DNA from: Lonicera japonica
Taxonomy: Eukaryota; Streptophyta; Magnoliopsida; Dipsacales; Caprifoliaceae
Reading direction: 5' to 3'
DNA length: 64,000 bases
Assembly: GCA_021464415.1 (NCBI GenBank)
Contig: CM038467.1
Span: 51,627,309 to 51,691,308, forward strand
The position numbers were made by a program, and so were the translations under genes. Positions 33,922 through 47,041 of the stretch are shown piece after piece. The notes under the pieces are model-generated. The model saw only the letters and a list, made by a program, of their open reading frames with translations, was not told where the DNA came from and searched no databases. Positions within the stretch are counted from its first letter, which is position 1; every line of letters begins with the position of its first letter.

Positions 33922-36900
33922 TGCATCAAAAACTTGTTTTATTTACTCGCAAACGCACCAATCGGTATATAGTTTAACGTATGCAAGTGCGAGGTCGAAC
34001 CCAAGGGACTTGATATTTTTACCACTTTCTAATTTTGATTAATTCCTAATCTAGTTTAGAAATAGGGAGATTATGAGTTATCGACTAAAAACACTAATAA
34101 AATATTTAATTAATAAAATACTAACTAAATAATTATTTAATAAAATATAAAAAAAATAATCAATTTATGAAATACTAGGGTGGAGAACTCATATATTTGA
34201 TATTATATTCCTAATATTCATGCCTAATAAACTCTACTCTTTGTCTCGCATTAATTTGGTCTCTCGGCTCTATTAGATGCGGAAAATAAAATTATTTAAA
34301 CCCAATTAATTTTTAAAGTCTAATTATTAATTCTTCCACAGCCAAACTTATATATAAAATCAAAACACTCACTATATCTGTCAAAACACAATTTATATCC
34401 ACTTTTAACAAATTATAAAATGAATCCAATAAATTATAATGAGAATCCAATTTTATTTTTATATCAATTAAAATAGGCATTCAGTAGGAAGAATTATTTT
34501 TTAACATTAAAACATTAAATGGGTAGAATTAATTGGCATGAATACGTCCAAGAGAATCAATCAAATATAATCATCCTCTATCTTAGATAATAATCTAGCC
34601 TAGCATGCTTGCAACTAAAACACAAAACATAATTAAATAATGCACAAATAAATAAATTAAATATTTACTTGAGTACGCGCAAATAAATTGAAGAAGAAGA
34701 AAATAATTCTGAATTAATTGTGATAGTCTACAAGCATCTAATCAACAATAAAATAAAGGTTCTGCAATAAAATGAAGAAAGAAAGGAAAAGAACAGAAGG
34801 AAGGAAAAAGAATGAGAGAATTGTTTTAGTGCTCTGCCGCTCCTGTGTAATTGTGCCTCTCTGTCCATTTAATTGCTTTAGGTGTTTCTATTTATAATGA
34901 AGACGATGGCTTAGGGTTTTGGATGGTTGGTGGCTTAGGGTTTTCTTGAGTTGTGGGCTTGGTCTTGCATTCAGGGACGAGGATGGGCCATGTGGCCTTG
35001 GGCTTAGCTGCGGGCTTGCTTGATCTTCTTGATTTAATTGAATGAAGTTGGGCATAGCTTGCTTAATGGGTTGCAGCTGAGCTTGGTTGGATTAATGAAG
35101 TGGGCTTGCTATTTAAATTAGCCCGCTGGACTGTGGCTTGCTTATTGGGCTGAAAGGCTTGGCCCTTTACTTATAACTAAACCCATCTTCATTAAAATGG
35201 TCCATTCTCGCTGGAATTAATGTTTTGGCATACTGATCGTATTTCGGCCATAACTTTCTATTCCGAATTCCAATTGATTCAAGGTTTTCGCTCACGCATA
35301 GCCAACTCAAAGATCTTCAAATTTTGTCTCTGGAGTTTTCTTCAAATTCCGTACAGATTAGCACCAGTATTTTCTTTAATACAAGTGATGTGCGCAACCA
35401 ATCTTTTCTTGCTTCGAAATCTTTCAATTTAATTCTAAACACCTGAAAAACACTAAAAATACAACAAATATAAAAATATATGCTCTCCAAAGTATAAATT
35501 GTGATGCCCCTAATCTCGTAATGAGATTTTCACCTCCGGGACACAGTTAATCACGGATGCCGTGCGCGACGGCGGGTTTAAATACATAAAAATATAACTT
35601 TCAAAAAACTTTTCTTTTTTATAAAATTTTGGCAAGTGGAGTTCATTTGTAGAATCAACCAACCTGTCAGGTTTAAAACCATTTATATACGAATGTAATC
35701 CAAATCAATGAACATCATTAATCCACTCCATATATGAAATCATTTCTACAAGTCTGGAATTACACATTCCTTACTATAATAGTTTCAAAACCCATACATA
35801 CGTGCAAATAGTTTGAGATAAAAAAAGATGATATAGTAGTTAGTCCTTAATCTTAAGGACTACGAAAGTATGTGAACATCAGAGGCTTCTAGACCATACA
35901 CCACGCTCCAACCCCGAAGCTTGCCCTGCAAAACTGTTAGAAAATGGGATGAGCCAAAACCGGGCTCAGTGGGAACTATATAGATTTTATACATAAAATA
36001 AATACTTCACTTTACTACAAAAGCTTATAAAACAATGCAACGCAACGCAATCTACACATAAGTGCATGCCGATCCCCACTAGGATTCCCATCCTATTCAC
36101 CGAAAGCTGTCTATCCGACTAACTGAGACGTCCCTAGATGTCCCATGGAATACTCTCAACTAATTCCCGTATCACCAGAGAACCATTAGTATAAAACCAT
36201 TTCATCACAAACATTAGCTTCCTATAGTTCATCATGCTATGACGGATTCGCTTCCCGTAGTCAACTGCCCCATGTAATGCTTGTCATACGATAATCTCAA
36301 CATAATCACATGAATAAGGATAATGACCATAAGAGATATGATACAATCAACCATACAAGTAACAAGCATATAAAAATCAAAATGTCATATCTTTTGTATA
36401 AAGCCTCAGCTTACACCCCGCGGTCACTAGGCCTAGAGCATCGGTTCTCGAAGGACCCCAAGCTCTAAACTAATCATGTTTCCTCCAAGTGAGATAACTG
36501 CTCAGGGACTTGGTCTTATCTCGTAATTCATTTGGAGTTGAACCCGCGCAGGACATTTTCTAGGGGACTACGTTCCAAATAGTTAACGAGAAGACACCCG
36601 TACAAGCACGTTCCTCCAAGGACGGAACTACCTTAGGATGTTTCACCTAAGTGTAGGGCTACTACTTCCTGGAAAACCATTCCGTTGATAGAGCCACATG
36701 ATCTAATACGCAAGCCAGGGAAGCTATAAAATGCAGGACTACGAAACTCATTCGCAAGAAGGCAATATACATCAATATGATAACATAACAGGCGGTTACC
36801 ACCGCACTGTACTGGGTAGCCCTTTCCCTTGTCCGCTTTGGGTGGCTCCACTCTTGTTACAACGAGTACCGGTACTTAATCATAGCGGCTCCAACCGCTG

Positions 36901-39005
36901 CGGCTACAACCGCACTTAATGGGCTACAACCCAATCATAAGGTAGGGCTACAACCCTCCTTGGTAAGGCTACAACCTTACAATCAATGTCCACATAGATA
37001 GTTGGCCAAAACATCAATCAAGAACATGCATGTATAACATAGATGTCCCAACATCATTATTAATATCATTCTACCACGTGTGATCCTATCAACATCAATA
37101 TATCCATTTCATCATTGATATATATATATATATATCACAAGTCCACATAATCTATCACACGTGTAGAAATCAACATAAGGGTTAAACATGTCATTCACAT
37201 GGCATGAACAATGGAATTCATTTCTTTAGTCTTATCCCTCCCTCCTGATTATGAACGTATTTTATAAGCTTAACTAAAGCCGTATAAGTTTAATTATTCA
37301 TCCGTATTGACGTCACCACGTCCCACACGCATTAGAAAGCCCAATAATGTAATTCATATGTTTTATACTCTACGTTAGTCATTACCACATTTCTTGTCAT
37401 ATTAGGGCCATTCATCATCACTCTTGAAATTCCTACATCATTCAAGTCTCATTTGTAGTTCGCAGAAGATGTACTTAGTTATAAATATAATCGAAGGGGT
37501 AATACCCCAACCATCAAGTCCCGACACCACATAAGGTGTATTGTGAGTAAATTTAAGGCTCTAGGTGTATCTCACATACTACAACATTGTTCTAGCAAAG
37601 TTGCATACTAGTCTGGGGGTTTTATACCTGTTCTGCATAGTTACATTACGCTAGTACACCTCAACAGTCACCACGTGACCTACACCCTACCAACCCGCAC
37701 ATGTATGCCATCTAGGGTGTAATGATAACGATTATATGCAATATATAGTCCACAAACTTCAATTACATATGCATCTCAAAAACTAGCGAAGACTAGTATA
37801 CGTTCCATGGGGGTTTTGTGTCCACACTTATTATTACGACTAAATATGTGTATTGTTTTCTCTAATCATGTTTATTAAGCCTTAACTAGCAATTATCCAC
37901 CATTAATCCAAGGTCAAACAACTCAAAATCGAGTGCAAGCATTAAGCCCTAGGTTTGGTACCAAAACCCCCCAATTTGTATCTAACACTAAATGCAAAAC
38001 ATAATAGTAGAGAAAACAAGTTAAATATTATTGTTCCAACCTCGTATGATGATTTTCCACAAGTTTAAAGTGCTAATTGAAGTGATGAAGCCACAATCCC
38101 GAAGCCCTAGCTTTGCCTCATGCAGCCATAGAGGAAGAAGAAGGTAGGAGATGATGAATAGTGATGAGGGTGTGGATTTGGGGCTTGAATCTTGGTTTAT
38201 GATGAATAATTCATTAAAACACTCATGAATCTCTCACTTCCTCTTTCTAGAACATTCTTGAGGAGTTGTGGGGGTGTGGGGGTGTGGGGGTCGAATTGGG
38301 TGTGTTGTTGTGATAAATGGTGAGAAAATGGGGTTAAAAGGGGTTAAAATTCGACACACAGGCGAAGTTTATCTCACAACCCTGACTACTGTTGGTATTT
38401 TGGTCCAAACTCTTTGCTCGGAACTCGGATTAGGGTGATCTTTATGTCCACAGAAAGCTAATTCAAAGATCTACAACTTCCTAAGAGGAAGTCTCCCCAA
38501 ATTCTTGATGGATAATTCCCAAAAATCCTCCCAATACAGCGTTCTGTTGAAACACTACCGAATGACCAGATTTTACTAATTGGCCCACTTCGGGCGCTGT
38601 TTTGGCCAATGAGGAGTGAGAATTGGCTTTCGGTCAAAACACGAAAGTTATAGAATGGTATGAAACCTAAACATAAGCACAAACTGCGTCTAAATCAGAT
38701 AAAATATGGAAAAGTTACCTAGCTCCAAAGTTGGCTAAAAACCATAAATCGCGTAAGACTGAAACTCACCATATGCAACCCGAAATCAATTCGGACTACC
38801 CGAATCACTAAACAATCATTCGCACGAGTGTAAGTAGACTAATACGATGGGTTCAAAGTGCCAGAGCACTACGAAACTCCATAAACTGTGATTTCACCAT
38901 CCGAGGTGAAATAAGCGACCGAATGCAGGCAACCACAGTGGAATAAATGAACGGGGTATTACATAAATTAATGGGTTATAATGTACTAATTTCTTAGTAC
39001 ATCAG
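33922..39005 (-). repeat. Athila 5' LTR, interrupted by a nested insertion
   Basis: In sense (minus) orientation the LTR begins TGATGTACTAAGAAATTAGT at 39005, runs to 38969, is interrupted by the 35500-38963 insertion plus target copy, resumes at 35499 and ends TTTTTGATGCA at 33922: about 1.62 kb net. The start is a short palindrome (ACTAAGAAATTAGT). The inner end sits next to the tRNA-Asp primer site. A leader/transcription-start candidate is the TATTTATAATG-like stretch near 34890. Confidence 0.8.
35500..38963. mobile_element. 3.46-kb LTR-bounded insertion, probable solo LTR
   Basis: Ends TGTGATGCCCC (35500) and GGGGTATTACA (38963) form the TG...CA inverted termini of an LTR; the exact pentamer TAAAT flanks both sides (35495-35499, 38964-38968). 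No protein domain is seen inside, and I find no internal repeat of the first few hundred bases, so it looks like one long LTR left after recombination rather than a full element. LTRs of this length occur in Del/Tekay-type Ty3 elements, a guess here. A degenerate GGCTACAACC minisatellite lies at about 36885-36985. Confidence 0.8.
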
Positions 39006-39015
39006 TTTTTCCCTT

Positions 39016-40399
39016 GACATTCCCCCATTTATTGCACGACAAGTCCCCCAAATACAGACCAACCACTTTATGAGAAATCAGTCTGTCAGAAGGATCACTT
39101 CAACCATTTGTTGCACGACACCTGGCCAAATATCGTGCGATACTTCCCTTTTCTTGGAAAATGTCATGCGACAATCACTTCTGAGCACTATAAAAGGGCC
39201 AACACCACCAAGCGTTTAAGGACATCAATTTGTAACTAAGATCTTTTATATATGTTCTGATTTTCTGATCTTTAAAGTATCATCAAGTGCAATTTATTAT
39301 CTCGTCTGATTTCTGAGGAATCTTCTATTCACAACACTCGACGTCCTTTATTCTGGATTCGAGTTCTCAAAAATATCTGAAGAAAAAAAGCTGATTATCA
39401 TTAGAGTTCTCTCTACCGTATTATATTTTCTTTCTTTCTTTGTTATCTATATCATTCAGGAAGGTAACGAAAGTTTTTTTCAGCCTTTAAATTATATACC
39501 TGTGTACTCATTTTCATTTTCTTATATCTATTGTTATGTCTGCATTCTAATTGAGTAAACTTATTGTCAAGTTATAAATAATCTGCTATTTTCAAAACAA
39601 AACCCTGATAACTTGCAAAACCAGAAAAAGTAAAGTACACTATCGTCCGGATAAAACTAAGTTTCTAAAACCTGGACCAATAAAGTTTACCTAAGAATTA
39701 AAATCGGGTATAACCTATATTCCATATAGATTGTGATATACTTGATACACTCTCCTTAAGAGTTAAATTCCATATCAAATTAATTTCGATAAGATCTAGT
39801 CTTTTCTAAATTAACCAAACGAGATAATTGATATTGTTGTCTGAGGAAATAATACCAAATCACTCTCATTTCAAAAAAGATAAGATAAACTTTTGTCACT
39901 AGTAATCAGACTTTGACAACAAACTAAAATATCAGATCATGGAATACAAGGTTTTCATCATTTTTCTTGTTTTTTTCAAAATCAGGTTTTCATGAGTTAT
40001 TTTCAGAACGCAGTAAAATATTAGTAAAAGTATCAAAGTTTTTCAACATAGAATAAACGTATAGAACCATTAAAGACCGAAATGGCAGAATGGGTGCTTA
40101 ACACCTTCCCAAATCGTAACATAGTTCCTAAACCCTATAGAATCCTGGTTTCGCAGACAAATGTGTAAGACAAGGCTTATATGTAGCCTTTCCCCTTACA
40201 CAAATCTTTTGTCCATTTTCTTATAAAACGTATTGGTGACTCTGAACGAACCTTCTTGCATCTAAAAATAGGATAAAGGGACTCCCGATACGAATTATCA
40301 ACACATAAAAGCAAATGGAACAAATGAATCATTTTTGATATTTCAGACTCCCAAACCAAAGGGTTTGAGACTCAGGGGTTGCATTTGCGAATTCTCACA
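39016..40399 (+). mobile_element. Ty3-type LTR, copy b (partner family of 4297-5891)
   Basis: Opens TGACATTCCCCC at 39016 and ends GAATTCTCACA at 40399, in plus orientation. It aligns with the reverse complement of 4297-5891 over most of its length, including CTCGACG, GAGTTCTCAAAAATATCTGA and the CACCCATTCTGCCATTTCGG-like block in reverse. Its palindromic motifs read TTGCACGACA and ATCGTGCGATA where copy a has TCGCGCGACA. What follows at 40400-40460 (GGGAGCTAACAACC) is not a primer site I recognise, so I cannot say whether it is a solo LTR or a 5' LTR. Confidence 0.65.
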
Positions 40400-43300
40400 G
40401 GGAGCTAACAACCTCAGCAACAGTAATTTGCCTACTATCTGAACTCTTTGCAGGGCCAAGGGAATAAGTGCCCGAGTTTTCAACATAACAACGATAGTAG
40501 ACTAGGATGATCACACCACTATGTAATATAACCAAATCAATACGAAGAACATGGCTTTTAGTATATCACTTAAACTACTAGAATATTAATAAAAAAAACA
40601 AGAATCATATTCTATGACTAATGTTAAACCTCTAAATAGAAGGAGCCGGAACATGGATAATGTAGTGGTTCGAGTCGGTTAATAGTACGAGATTACTAGA
40701 AAATATTATAACTTTTCGCTTTTAACAACCCCTTTAAAATCCCTAAATGGGAGAAAACTCTGGATTAAACCCTTATTTATTTATCTTATCCAAAAGTAGA
40801 TAAGGAAGAGTGGTAGGACCTACGGTTGGGAATTATTATTGTTAAAAAAGGAAGCATACAAAGAGAATTTGGGGGGGGGGGTGTTAAAGAGCATTAAGAT
40901 TCATATTTTTTTCACCTTTTTTTCATTTACCCTAATATCTTTTTTAAGAAGGGTTTATTTTTTTCTCAAATGTAAAACTTACTAAGTGATGCTCTAAAAA
41001 AGAAATGGAATAGTATATGGTGCTCCAAAATTGATGCATACATATATATATGTACACACATATATAAACACATCCTACAAAGACGTGCATATTGATGAGG
41101 GTGAATTTTAGTCTAACAAAGTCAATAGGTCAACGTCTTGTGTTAAAGCCATGTCAACTCATGTTACGGACCACACTGCTGACCCAATAGTTCTGTGTAA
41201 TGTATACACATAGCTCATGACCCTACACAAATGTTCTCCATGTTTTCGGAAAGCCTAAGTAACAAATTTATATAGCTACCATAGCATTTGGATGTCTATA
41301 GCAGAACAAAATGGTAGAGTAGTTGGCCGCTAATGTTCTCTGACTACAAGATGTCTTGTTTGTCAGCAAAACACCATGCTGGCATTAAATGCATTCTAAC
41401 CACAATAACAAGGTTGTTGGAGTGAAGACCAAGCAACATTCAAGTGTGAAGCATAGGTCCTACCCACTATGACAGGGATTACGTGTAGCCACGACCCTGG
41501 TTTCAGGGGATTATGGTATCTTAATCTTCATGTATATAGAGAGGGCATTTTCTTCAACAACTAAGTCAAAGGGGAAGTTCCAAAGGAAAAAGGATAACAA
41601 AATAGTGTTTTTTATGGCTAGACATTAATAGAGATAGCATAAATGGAGAGTAAAGGGGAGGAAATAAATGGCTCAACAACACTTAGTAGGCAGGTCTATA
41701 GGGAATATTAAATCAACACAATCTCCATATATGTTCTAAGTTTACTTACCTATTTAGATTATTTGAGTGATTGTTTTTGGTTCTATTTGTAACACTATTA
41801 TAATATAAAAGTCCTTCTGAGCGGATTTAAGAGGGGTGGTGTAAGGCCCTTTACATGGCCGAACCACCTCTAAACACCTTGCGTTGTTATTATTTATCCT
41901 ACAAATGTCAAAATTATTCGCTCAGCAAATGACTACTATTGCATAATCATTAACTGAATGGTTAAATAAGTCTAACCAGATTTATACATCATCACATATA
42001 TACATATATACGTATATACGTTTCCTCGTTGTGTACACAAATTGCTCTTTTTTTATGTACAATAATTCTTTAAAAAAACTAAACCGGGAAGTCATTTAAC
42101 TAAGATATTTGTATATATGCACAATTCTGGATGCTCGAAATTTAGAGATTTAGCTAACCCACTTCTCGGTTTAGTTTTTTGATAAAATTTGGCAAAGACC
42201 AACTACACATTATAGAAATAGTCTCCACAAAGTTTCATAAAATAAATCATTTATTTATCCTTCAGAAGTGGACAATCATTAAGCTAGTGGTCTTTAAGAG
42301 AATAGAACTTATATAGAACATATATATATATATATTTGCATTCACTTATATTAGGGGCGAAGAGAAGTGTAGGGTGACCAATTGCAACCCCCCCCCCCCC
42401 CGGGTATTTTTCATATTAAAGTTCTCTTAAAAAAATTTAAATATACATATATCAACTATTTCCCCCTCTTAATATTGAAAAAAAGTTAGTAGTAATATTA
42501 ATTTTGAAAAAAAATAGTAGTAATATTCATTATAAAGATTATCTTCACCACATTTCATGAAAAAATTCATATTTATATATATATATATATATTATTTGTG
42601 TATGTATATGCATGTATATTTACATAGAAATATATATAATATGATAAATACATACCTTAAAACACAAACCCACTTTAATTAGTATTTTTAATTTGAGACG
42701 ATATATATTATTAACAGACTATCTCTACCATATTTCATTAAAAAATTCAACCTAAAAGTAGGTAAAATGATCATCAAAAATTTTAATGGTCGAAAATCAC
42801 ATATATATATATATATATCAATTTTTTAATACGCCTAGTTCTAGGTTGAGGGTTTTTTTATTTTATAAATATATATATATGAAATTTGGTGGGAGTAATC
42901 TATTCGGTATATAGATCATCCTTACAATTTTATTTTTTTAAAAATTCATTTGTGTACTCCTCTGAATAAGCATGATTTTTTTTAGCTAAAATTAGAGAAT
43001 CCGTCCATACAATTTAACTATATATATATATATATCTTTTATTTTATTAAACTTTGTACTAGGACAATTATCTCGTTTTAGTGGTTAATGAGAAAACCTA
43101 CTAGTTGAGGGAGGTTAACAATCGACTTTTAAAAATTAGGGGTAATGTGAAAAGTACGAGTAGTCAAGTGAGTTTAGTGTATTTTATCAAAAAATTAATA
43201 TTTAAACTTTTGCTAGTCGATCTTGTATCTAGGAACACACAAGTTGACCAAAACTTTACTATGTCCAGCTAGTTCACTCTCGCCGGCAAACAGAGTAGAG

Positions 43301-43829
43301 ATATTCAGACGAACAATGCTTCAGTTATATTATTCCATGAGAACTCAATACTTCTTTAAGATCTCAAGTCAACTGTCGCCGGTCGGTTGAATATTTCCGA
43401 TTTTCAATATCTGCGCGCTGTGATGAAGGTACCATTTTTTTTTCTCCATCTTTGATTTTGGTAGCCGCTATTTGCACTCCACAAAACAAGTAGTAGCACT
43501 CCATTTTTCATTCATCCGTTTGATGATAAGTGAGTATCATACTCGTTTGACATTTTCATGCTTTTACTCGCTTGTTATTGGACAAATAACATATACTTAC
43601 TCACTTGTTATCGAAAATCTAAAAATTGAAGTAAAATCAAGTAAAAAATATTGTGCAAATGGCGGCCATCTTGATTTTTCTCTCACTCGTATTAGTTCCC
43701 CATTTAAATTTCTTCTCTTTGACTACGGTTCATAATATGAAATGGGTTTTGTGCAAAGAGTGGGGATTATGTGACTATAGTATTTTAGGAAAGAATGATA
43801 GTTATGTGCTGTAACCTGTTGTGGATATT
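40400..43829. other. AT-rich intergenic stretch without a supported gene
   Basis: Contains an 11-base G run (40871-40881), a 14-base C run (42388-42401) and several (TA)n tracts (near 41040, 42325, 42575, 42800, 43020). 41080-41830 is less AT-rich and resembles LTR debris (TATATAGAGAGGGCATTTTC near 41533), but ends were not found. Blocks at about 42120-42330 and 42870-42950 (GAAATTTGGTGG, TTCATAAAATAAATCAT) recall the MITE at 59986. Short reading frames such as 43472-43735 have no recognisable motif. Confidence 0.5.
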
Positions 43830-43834
43830 GTTTT

Positions 43835-44160
43835 TGTTGGAAAATTAATACAAGTATGCGTACCTGTATGCACAGCGGAAATAATATTGGATCTTGTGAA
43901 ATTGGTCTTACAATACTCGTGTTGTGTAGCGTTACACGAACGACTACCACTATGCCCACAGCTTCAAGTACTCTCTACAAGGAACCCTAGAATGTGCTTG
44001 AGAAGAGATGGCGGCCGCCTCTAGATTTGTGTTGTGTATTGTTTGTCTTATTTAGGTCTAAAGACCTAAATATATATCATTAGCCTTAAAGGGCTTTGAA
44101 ACCCTAAGGCCCACTATGGGTGTCCCTATTGGACTAAACCAATAGGCCCAAAAACCAACA
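43835..44160 (-). repeat. Copia-2 3' LTR
   Basis: Starts TGTTGGAAAATTAATAC and ends AGGCCCAAAAACCAACA on the plus strand. In sense orientation it is the downstream LTR. A polypurine tract borders it at 44161-44170. It differs from the other LTR at the CCCTAG/CCATAG site (43988 region) and at TTGTTTGTC/TTGTCTGTC (about 44040). Confidence 0.95.
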
Positions 44161-44170
44161 TCTCCCACTC
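44161..44170 (-). other. Copia-2 polypurine tract
   Basis: The minus strand reads GAGTGGGAGA immediately before the 3' LTR start (TGTTGG). In copia elements this purine run resists RNase H and primes plus-strand DNA. Confidence 0.85.
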
Positions 44171-45278
44171 GCACATAGTGGGCAAATAATCGCATTCTCC
44201 CTTGCACCATTCTAGATTCCCCGTTCATACTTAGTAAATGAGCTGTGCGACCGCGAGCCACCTAAAAAGAAAAATTTGGAGTACTATGCCAAATTCCCAA
44301 AAAACCAGCATAGAACATCCCCATAGCGTCTCGTTCTACCCCTGACCTATTTAGCCACGTTCAGATTAAGCATTTCCAATCCCTCGGAGTCACATCTCAG
44401 ATCAACGCTTAAAATTCTCCTGTTTTATTCTCACAGCTACGTCGCTATTCTCAGAAAGCGACAGAACTTGGTACCAGTGATCATAAAACTTGAACGTGCT
44501 ACCAAACAGTCATCCTTTCGCCCTCATATCACTTAGATTATATTCAATTGCTTTCCCAACGATGTCCCTTTAGGCTGCATCAGTCTTAGCCATAGGATAC
44601 ACACATCAAAGTAGCATACACTGAACTTCCTCTTCATGATACAGTCAAAAGTCACATAGGGCAAAAATAGCAGAGGATCATACATATTGTATCAATCCAC
44701 AAGGACTCACACAGTTAAGAAGCAGGGATCATTCTTTCACTTCCTTATATAGGTCGCGAAGCACATGTAGTATGACTTACATGTTACGGTGGAGTTCTCT
44801 TTTAATAAAGAGCGTATGTCACTACCAAACACCGTACAGATCTTAGTCTAGTCGCTGTCAAGCGCCTAACCCAAAAAATCTACTTGCTCGCTCGTTTCAG
44901 CGCCTAGATGAAATTTTGCATCCGGCTATTCATAGGTTATATATGGATAGTGGGGTATCCATATTCAGTCTTCGAAAGACTTTATCTTGGCCCTTTCCAA
45001 GTCGACACTTCAATCAATGTCAGCTCAGCTCACTATTACAGCACCATAAGCTTGACGTGTCTCATCTTTGCTCGCCTTCCAGGCGCCAAAGGCGATCACT
45101 CGTGTGAGAGAGTCGATCCATACCTATTGACATACTCATACCATGATATCCCAACCATGGGTAATGTGTGTGCTAGCAGTTATATTAAAATAATAACATA
45201 AGAGCAACAAATTTCAAAAAATTTATTAATAATAATATCAACGCCATCAAATATCCTCTATGGTCAGGAAGCAAATAA

Positions 45279-45535
45279 TCACAACCTACGTAACCCTAGA
45301 CTCCTAACATGAGCCTGGTAAACATCTCTAATTATAAGTTTAGTCAAGGGGTCCGCAACCATGCGACTAGTAGAGATATGCTTAAAGACCACCTCCTTTT
45401 GCGCAACCATGTCACGAAGAAAATGGTTGGTTCCCTTGGAACCTACTGACAAGACCAACTGCATAGCAAATGTCGGGCCGCGTACACATCATTGCATACA
45501 TTAGGCTACCAACAGCGTTAGCATACGGAACACGA
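45279..45535 (-). pseudogene. Copia-2 RNase H remnants
   Basis: Sense text begins MARVPYANAVGSLMYAMMCT and PDICYAVGLVSRFQ (45540-45430), the start of the RNase H region, then jumps in another frame to NHFLRDMVAQKEVVFKHIST and VADPLTKLIIRDVYQAHVRS, which is the last part. The segment with the RNase H catalytic residues (normally more than 100 residues) is missing. The junction lies near 45430-45450. Confidence 0.8.
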
Positions 45536-47041
45536 GCCATCTTCTTCCTTCTCATCAAGAGTCTTAGGACACATATCCAGACTTAAGGTATTACCCTTCT
45601 CAACAGGAGTGTCTATGGGTTTACAAGCTTGCATCTGAAAACGCTCAAGTACATTTCTTATGTAAGTCTCTTGAGACAAACCAAGAAGTTTCCTTGATCG
45701 ATCTCTTAGGATCTTAACTCCGAGCATATAGCTTGCCTCTCCCATGTTTTTCATTTCAAAATTTGAAGACAACCATGTTTGTGTGGCGACAACCATCTCC
45801 TTATTGTTTCCAGCTAATAGTATGTCGTCTACATACAAAGAGAGAATCAAGAAACTATTCCCAGAACGTTTAACGTACACACAATGGTCCTCCTCGATCA
45901 TCGTAAACCCATTTGAAGAAATGGCTCGATGAAATCTCATGTACCATTGTCTAGATGACTGCTTCAACCCATAAATGGATCGTTTGAGCTTGCAAACTTT
46001 GCGCTCTTTCCCGCTAGTTATAAAACCAACAGGTTGATCCATATAGATTTCCTCATTTAGTTCTCCATTGAGAAATGCAGTTTTAACGTCCATCTGAAAA
46101 AATTCTAAATCCATATGAGCGACAATAGCTAAAATGAGACGGATTGAGGCAAACCTCACTACCGGTGAGAACGTTTCCTCATAGTCAACGCCTTCCTTTT
46201 GGGTGTAGCCTTTCTCCACAAGGCGAGCTTTATACCTATCAATGGAACCATCTGCCTTGCGTTTGACTTTTAGAATCCATTTGTTTCCAATAGTCTTTCG
46301 CCCTGGCGGAAGATCTACCAAGTCCCAGACATTGTTCTTCCTCATAGACTCCATCTCATCAATCATTGCAACTTTCCATTCATTCGAAGCAGGGGATGTG
46401 ATAGCCTCCTGATAATTTCTGGGCTCATCTACATCTTGCGGAGTACACATGAAAGCTGCCCCCTCAATCTCAAAACGACGACGTGGGATACTTTCACGAT
46501 TGCTCCTACGTAAGTGTGGACTTTGGGAATCATTCTCTAATGGAGGGACACTCCCACTAGGAGGTTGCACACTCCCACTAGGAAGCGAGTCGCTCTCAAC
46601 ATCCTCATTCGGATTTGAAACGCCTTCATTCGATTCGACCATTTCAAACAACTTTATGTTTCTGTCCACATCCCCTCTCTTGGGGAATTCCTTCTCTAGA
46701 AAATCCACATCTCGTGATTCAATCTCAGAAACAGTTCCATCTTCTTGTTCACCAAGCATCACATATCCTTTAGATTCCTCAGAATATCTAATGAATATGC
46801 ACTTATGCGCCCTAAGGCCTAGTTTCCCATGCGAATGAGAACTAGTGTGAACATATCCCGCCGCGCCCCATGGGCGCAAATGGCTTAAGTCAGGCTTCCT
46901 ACCCGTCCAAAGCTCATAAGGCATTGATGAAACAGATTTAGAAGGCACACGGTTGAGGATGTAGGCAGCAGCTAAGATAGCATCCCCCCAGAAAGATATT
47001 GGGAGGTTAGCTTGCGCCATCATCGATCTAACCATATCCAA
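45518..47041 (-). pseudogene. Copia-2 integrase C-terminus and reverse transcriptase
   Basis: A 507-codon open segment. It starts in the integrase core after the catalytic Glu (MVRSMMAQANLPISFWGDAI), passes the integrase C-terminal part (SHLRPWGAAGYVHTSSHSHG, IESRDVDFLEKEFPKRG), a Pro/Ser linker with a repeated SGSVQPP motif, and a complete RVT_2 domain: WDLVDLPPGRKTIGNKW, YKARLVEKGYTQKEGVDYEE, FFQMDVKTAFLNGELNEEIY, IYGLKQSSRQWYMRFH and the catalytic box LYVDDILLAGNN (about 45830). RT looks intact. It is out of frame with the upstream integrase by a one-base change in a T-run near 47040. Confidence 0.9.

Larger units (their letters stand above)
28001..39005 (-). mobile_element. Ty3/gypsy Athila-like retrotransposon, 3' LTR missing
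   Basis: On the minus strand the order is 5' LTR (39005-33922, interrupted), tRNA-Asp primer site (33912-33895), gag, protease, RT, RNase H and integrase, then a purine-rich 3' region (AGTTGGGGGGAGGG in sense, near 28115-28130) preceded by CATTGAGGACAATG, which is typical of Athila tails. The Asp primer site and the LVDLGASVNLLP protease support the Athila branch. Frames are broken by many stops and shifts. The left boundary is approximate because the matching 3' LTR is absent. Confidence 0.85.

Noticed and set aside
44908..45201. 97-codon plus-strand frame between copia-2 LTR and RNase H
   Set aside because: Lies in the 3' untranslated part of copia-2 on the opposite strand with no motif.
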